NCBI RefSeq assembly: GCF_030813695.1
Contig: NZ_JAUSVA010000002.1
Span: forward strand, 9,122,015-9,186,014
Length of the DNA stretch: 64,000 nucleotides
Source: Kitasatospora herbaricolor
GTDB taxonomy: Bacteria > Actinomycetota > Actinomycetes > Streptomycetales > Streptomycetaceae
Reading direction: 5' to 3'
Of the stretch, positions 61,977-64,000 are shown one piece after another. A program made the translations under genes and the position numbers. A model generated the notes under the pieces. It was not told where the DNA came from. It did not search any database and saw only the letters and a list, made by a program, of their open reading frames with translations. How positions within the stretch are numbered: the stretch's first letter is position 1; each line of letters starts with the position of its first letter.

Positions 61977-62723
61977 ATGAGTGATCTGTCAGGTCGGACG
62001 ACGATCGTGGTGGGCGCGAGCCGGGGGCTGGGCCACGGGATCGCGGCGGCATTCGCGGAGGCGGGGGCTCCGGTGGTGGCGGTTTCCCGTACGGCGGGGG
62101 AGTTCGCGGCGCCCACCAACGGGGAGGGCGGCATCCAGGTCGAGCTCGCGGATGCGGGTGACGCGTCGGTGGCGGGCCGGCTCCTGGACCTTCACGAGCC
62201 CGCGAACGTGATCCTGGTGGCAGGTGCGAACCCGCACATGCGCCCGCTGCAGCACCACACCTGGGAGACGTTCTCCGCGAACTGGGAGAGCGACGTTCGG
62301 ATCACCTTCCACTGGCTGCGGGAGATTCTCCTCACGCCGCTGCGCCCGGGGGCGCGGGTGGTCGTGGTCAGCAGCGGGGCGGCGCTGGCCGGCTCGCCGC
62401 TCTCCGGTGGATATGCGGGGGCGAAGGCCACCCAGCGCTTCATCACCGGCTACGCGCAGGACGAGGCGCAGCGCGCCGGGCTGGACATCACGTTCTCGAC
62501 GGTGCTGCCCCGGATGACGCCGGTGACGGAGCTGGGCCGCTCCGCGGCCCGGGCCTACGCCGCCCGCAACGGACAGTCGCAGGAGGAGTACCTGCAGCAG
62601 ATGGGTCCGGTGCTGACCCCGGAGATCGCCGGCAACGCGATGGTGGACCTGGTGCGTTCGCAGGCCGCCGAGGTCGCCCCCGGCTACCTGCTGACCGGCG
62701 CCGGCCTGAAGAAGCTCGGCTGA
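61977..62723 (+). CDS. SDR family oxidoreductase
   Basis: A 248-residue short-chain dehydrogenase. Cofactor loop RTTIVVGASRGLGHGIAAAF; VILVAGANPHMRPLQHHTWE replaces the canonical NNAG; catalytic Ser in RVVVVSSGAALAGSPLSGGY, and YxxxK in GGYAGAKATQRFITGYAQDE. A downstream EYLQQMGPVLTPEIAGNAMV is family-typical. Substrate unknown; the position after the hydroxycinnamate genes invites, but does not prove, an aldehyde or ketone substrate. ATG at 61977 has AGGAGG six bases upstream. Confidence 0.88.
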   Translation: MSDLSGRTTIVVGASRGLGHGIAAAFAEAGAPVVAVSRTAGEFAAPTNGEGGIQVELADAGDASVAGRLLDLHEPANVILVAGANPHMRPLQHHTWETFSANWESDVRITFHWLREILLTPLRPGARVVVVSSGAALAGSPLSGGYAGAKATQRFITGYAQDEAQRAGLDITFSTVLPRMTPVTELGRSAARAYAARNGQSQEEYLQQMGPVLTPEIAGNAMVDLVRSQAAEVAPGYLLTGAGLKKLG

Positions 62724-62749
62724 GCGGGCGCCGATCGGCGCGCTGCGCG

Positions 62750-62790
62750 GTGCGGACCCGAACCCGGGTGATCCGGGTTCGGGTCCGCAC
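62750..62790 (+). terminator. Strong hairpin terminator after the SDR gene
   Basis: Perfect 18-bp arms (62750-62767 and 62773-62790, GTGCGGACCCGAACCCGG and its complement) with a 5-nt loop, 27 bases past the SDR stop. Confidence 0.8.
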
Positions 62791-62807
62791 CGTTGTGCTC
62801 CAGCTTC

Positions 62808-63074
62808 CTACGGCCTGGAGTCCTTCGTCCTTGCGTTTCTGCCGATCGTCGGCTCGTTGGGCGGGGCGGAGGACGGGGCGGATCTCTGTCGGGGCCTTGT
62901 GCAGTTGACGGGCTCCCAGGACGATGCGCTCGTCGGTGTCGTGTGACAGTTCCTCGCAGAGGCGCATGGCGTTGTCCTGGTCGTCGGCGAACAGGCTGAG
63001 CCCGTCGTCGACGGCTGCCTTCGCGCCAGTTCGACGAGCGCCGCGACGGCTGCACTGCGCAGGTCACTGTCCAC
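62808..63074 (-). pseudogene. Frameshifted short gene
   Basis: Starting at a GTG (63074), one frame reads MDSDLRSAAVAALVELAR; after a one-base shift near 63020 the next frame reads AAVDDGLSLFADDQDNAMRL, then CEELSHDTDERIVLGARQLH and KAPTEIRPVL. The combined text is protein-like whereas either frame alone is not. The second frame runs past the terminator, so an intact stop is not visible. It may be a degraded gene or a sequencing slip. Confidence 0.4.
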
Positions 63075-63195
63075 GCGCCGGCGCCCCTCTCGCGTTTTGC
63101 GGTCAAGGGTACGGGTCTTTCGGTGGGCGGGTGGGGGTGTCGGCGAGTTTCGCCGTCCTGGCCCACGGCGTGCGGTGACAGGGCATGCTCAAAGC

Positions 63196-63588
63196 GTGAC
63201 GGTGTGGTGGGTGGGGCGCAGGGACGCGGCGTTGGTCCGGATCGCGGAGCGGATGGTGTTCTTCGGGGGCGAGCCGGTGGAGGATCCGGGTGCTGCCGAA
63301 CTGGCGGACGCTCTGGCGGACCTTGCGGTCGAGTACGTGGCCAGTGCACGGGGGGACGCGGTGCGCCGGGCGGGCGCCTTCTTGGAGGAGGCCGCCGGGG
63401 AACTGCGCCGGGCGGATCGTTTTCGGGGGACGTTGCTGCCGGTCGTCCTGCGTCATTTGCGCCGGGCCGAGGTGGTGCTGGACGAGGCGGGCGGCTGTCT
63501 GGGGACGGCTGTGCGCGGGCCGCTTTCGCCTGCTGCTGGGGTAGCGGACCGGGGGGCGGGGTCAGGGGTGGTGTCGCGGGGGGAGTGA
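63196..63588 (+). CDS. Hypothetical helical protein
   Basis: A 130-residue protein, GTG start (VTVWWVGRRDAALVRIAERM). Mostly helical: AELADALADLAVEYVASARG, AVRRAGAFLEEAAGELRRAD, LPVVLRHLRRAEVVLDEAGG. No family recognised; composition and codon use resemble the flanking genes. The ORF is open upstream to 63097, but that part is Arg/Gly-rich. Confidence 0.55.
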   Translation: MTVWWVGRRDAALVRIAERMVFFGGEPVEDPGAAELADALADLAVEYVASARGDAVRRAGAFLEEAAGELRRADRFRGTLLPVVLRHLRRAEVVLDEAGGCLGTAVRGPLSPAAGVADRGAGSGVVSRGE

Positions 63589-63663
63589 GTGTGCGGCGTT
63601 AGGTGTAGTTGTGGGGCGTCGTGTGGTGGCGGCGCCCCGTTGTGGGTGGGTGTGGGGTTGTGT

Positions 63664-63741
63664 TCAGCACTGGGGGCGGCGGCCGTGGTTGGCGTTGTGT
63701 TTGCGGCGTGCCTTCTTCTTGCGGCGTCGCTTGGAGGACAT
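63664..63741 (-). CDS. Ribosomal protein bL37-like 25-residue protein
   Basis: The peptide MSSKRRRKKKARRKHNANHG-RRPQC is extremely basic and ends in ANHGRRPxC. It matches the pattern of actinobacterial bL37 (for example mycobacterial KRxRKK...ANHGKRPN), a very small protein of the 50S subunit. AAAGGAAC lies six bases before the ATG (63741). Far too short for routine ORF finding. High confidence in a real gene; family name by pattern only. Confidence 0.7.
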   Translation of the reverse strand: MSSKRRRKKKARRKHNANHGRRPQC

Positions 63742-63891
63742 GGCGTTCCTTTCGTGCGGGGGGATGGGTCTGGGTCTGTTTCCACGGTGGCACATTGGGG
63801 GCTTTGGGGCGCGTTGTAGGTCTTCGCCGTCCGGGTTCGTGTGCCGGGCCTGGGCCCGGGCGTGCGGGGGCGGAGATGGTGGTCCGTGGGT

Positions 63892-63976
63892 GGGTGCCCC
63901 GGCCTGGGCGGGGGTGTGCGGTGTGGGGGCCGGGGTGTGCCGGGGTGGTGGTGCGGAGGGTGCCCCGGCCTGGGCG
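63892..63976. repeat. 19-bp direct repeat, 66 bp apart
   Basis: GGGTGCCCCGGCCTGGGCG occurs at 63892-63910 and 63958-63976 in a G/C/T-rich region without a clear gene; a degenerate relative is near 63840 and the window ends in GCGGCT repeats. The end of a gene lying beyond the window cannot be excluded. Confidence 0.6.
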
Positions 63977-64000
63977 TGCGGCTGCGGCTGCGGCTGGTGG

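Noticed and set aside
63599..63793. 64-residue minus ORF (MPPWKQTQTH...)
   Set aside because: Out-of-frame overlap of the bL37-like gene; Pro/Thr/Gln-rich with no ribosome site.

Overview
The window is very GC-rich, with dense genes, strong third-position G/C bias and frequent GTG starts. The gene families point to a streptomycete-type actinobacterium (Streptomyces or Kitasatospora): a SARP/AfsR regulator, MarR and GntR/FadR regulators, an OmpR-type two-component pair, an LmeA-like protein, WXG100-like proteins, an IS701 remnant and an actinobacterial bL37 gene. The identification is inference from gene content; there is no rRNA gene in the window.

Layout. (1) 1-20.4 kb is mostly single metabolic or housekeeping genes: a PAS protein cut by the left edge, a UBP-type zinc finger protein, phosphoglucomutase, a DUF4253 protein, a RibD-like reductase, an NAD-dependent epimerase, a uridine-kinase-like NTPase, MarR, a methyltransferase, a GNAT enzyme, a YtcJ-type amidohydrolase, a BrkB/YihY membrane protein, a DHA2 efflux pump, an isochorismatase-like hydrolase, an arginase-fold protein and an MDR oxidoreductase. 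(2) 20.7-26.1 kb is an envelope locus: a translationally coupled MMPL transporter and LmeA-like lipid-binding protein, divergent from a response regulator/histidine kinase pair. (3) 26.2-34.0 kb holds a coupled lipocalin-like protein/GMC oxidoreductase pair, a secreted DUF3103 protein, a FadR-type regulator, a PAP2 phosphatase behind a perfect palindrome, a NUDIX hydrolase and a GNAT enzyme.

(4) 34.1-47.8 kb is a WXG100/polymorphic-toxin locus: a WD40 beta-propeller protein, three WXG100-like or helical export-type proteins, and one 2435-residue protein. That protein joins a WXG100-like N-terminus, long proline-rich linkers, an anthrax-lethal-factor-like zinc metallopeptidase, an AbiEii-like nucleotidyltransferase and an unassigned C-terminus. 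No secretion ATPase and no adjacent immunity gene is visible.

(5) 49.1-55.8 kb is the most unusual part. A 71-residue precursor-like peptide with six C-terminal cysteines heads a minus-strand operon with a MauE-like membrane protein, a membrane-anchored CPPC redoxin, an ABC exporter lacking a peptidase domain and an S26 signal peptidase. A SARP regulator is divergent, with SARP-like direct repeats between them. This looks like a dedicated system that makes, oxidises, exports and trims a disulfide-rich peptide.

(6) 55.8-57.1 kb carries a Cyt-type (delta-endotoxin-like) pore-forming toxin homologue, a 33-codon upstream ORF and two matching palindromes. (7) 57.1-64 kb contains a solitary MazF/PemK toxin, a decayed IS701-type transposase, an Imm32-like orphan, a hydroxycinnamoyl-CoA hydratase-lyase/CoA-ligase/SDR set with distinct codon use, and a 25-residue ribosomal protein bL37 gene.
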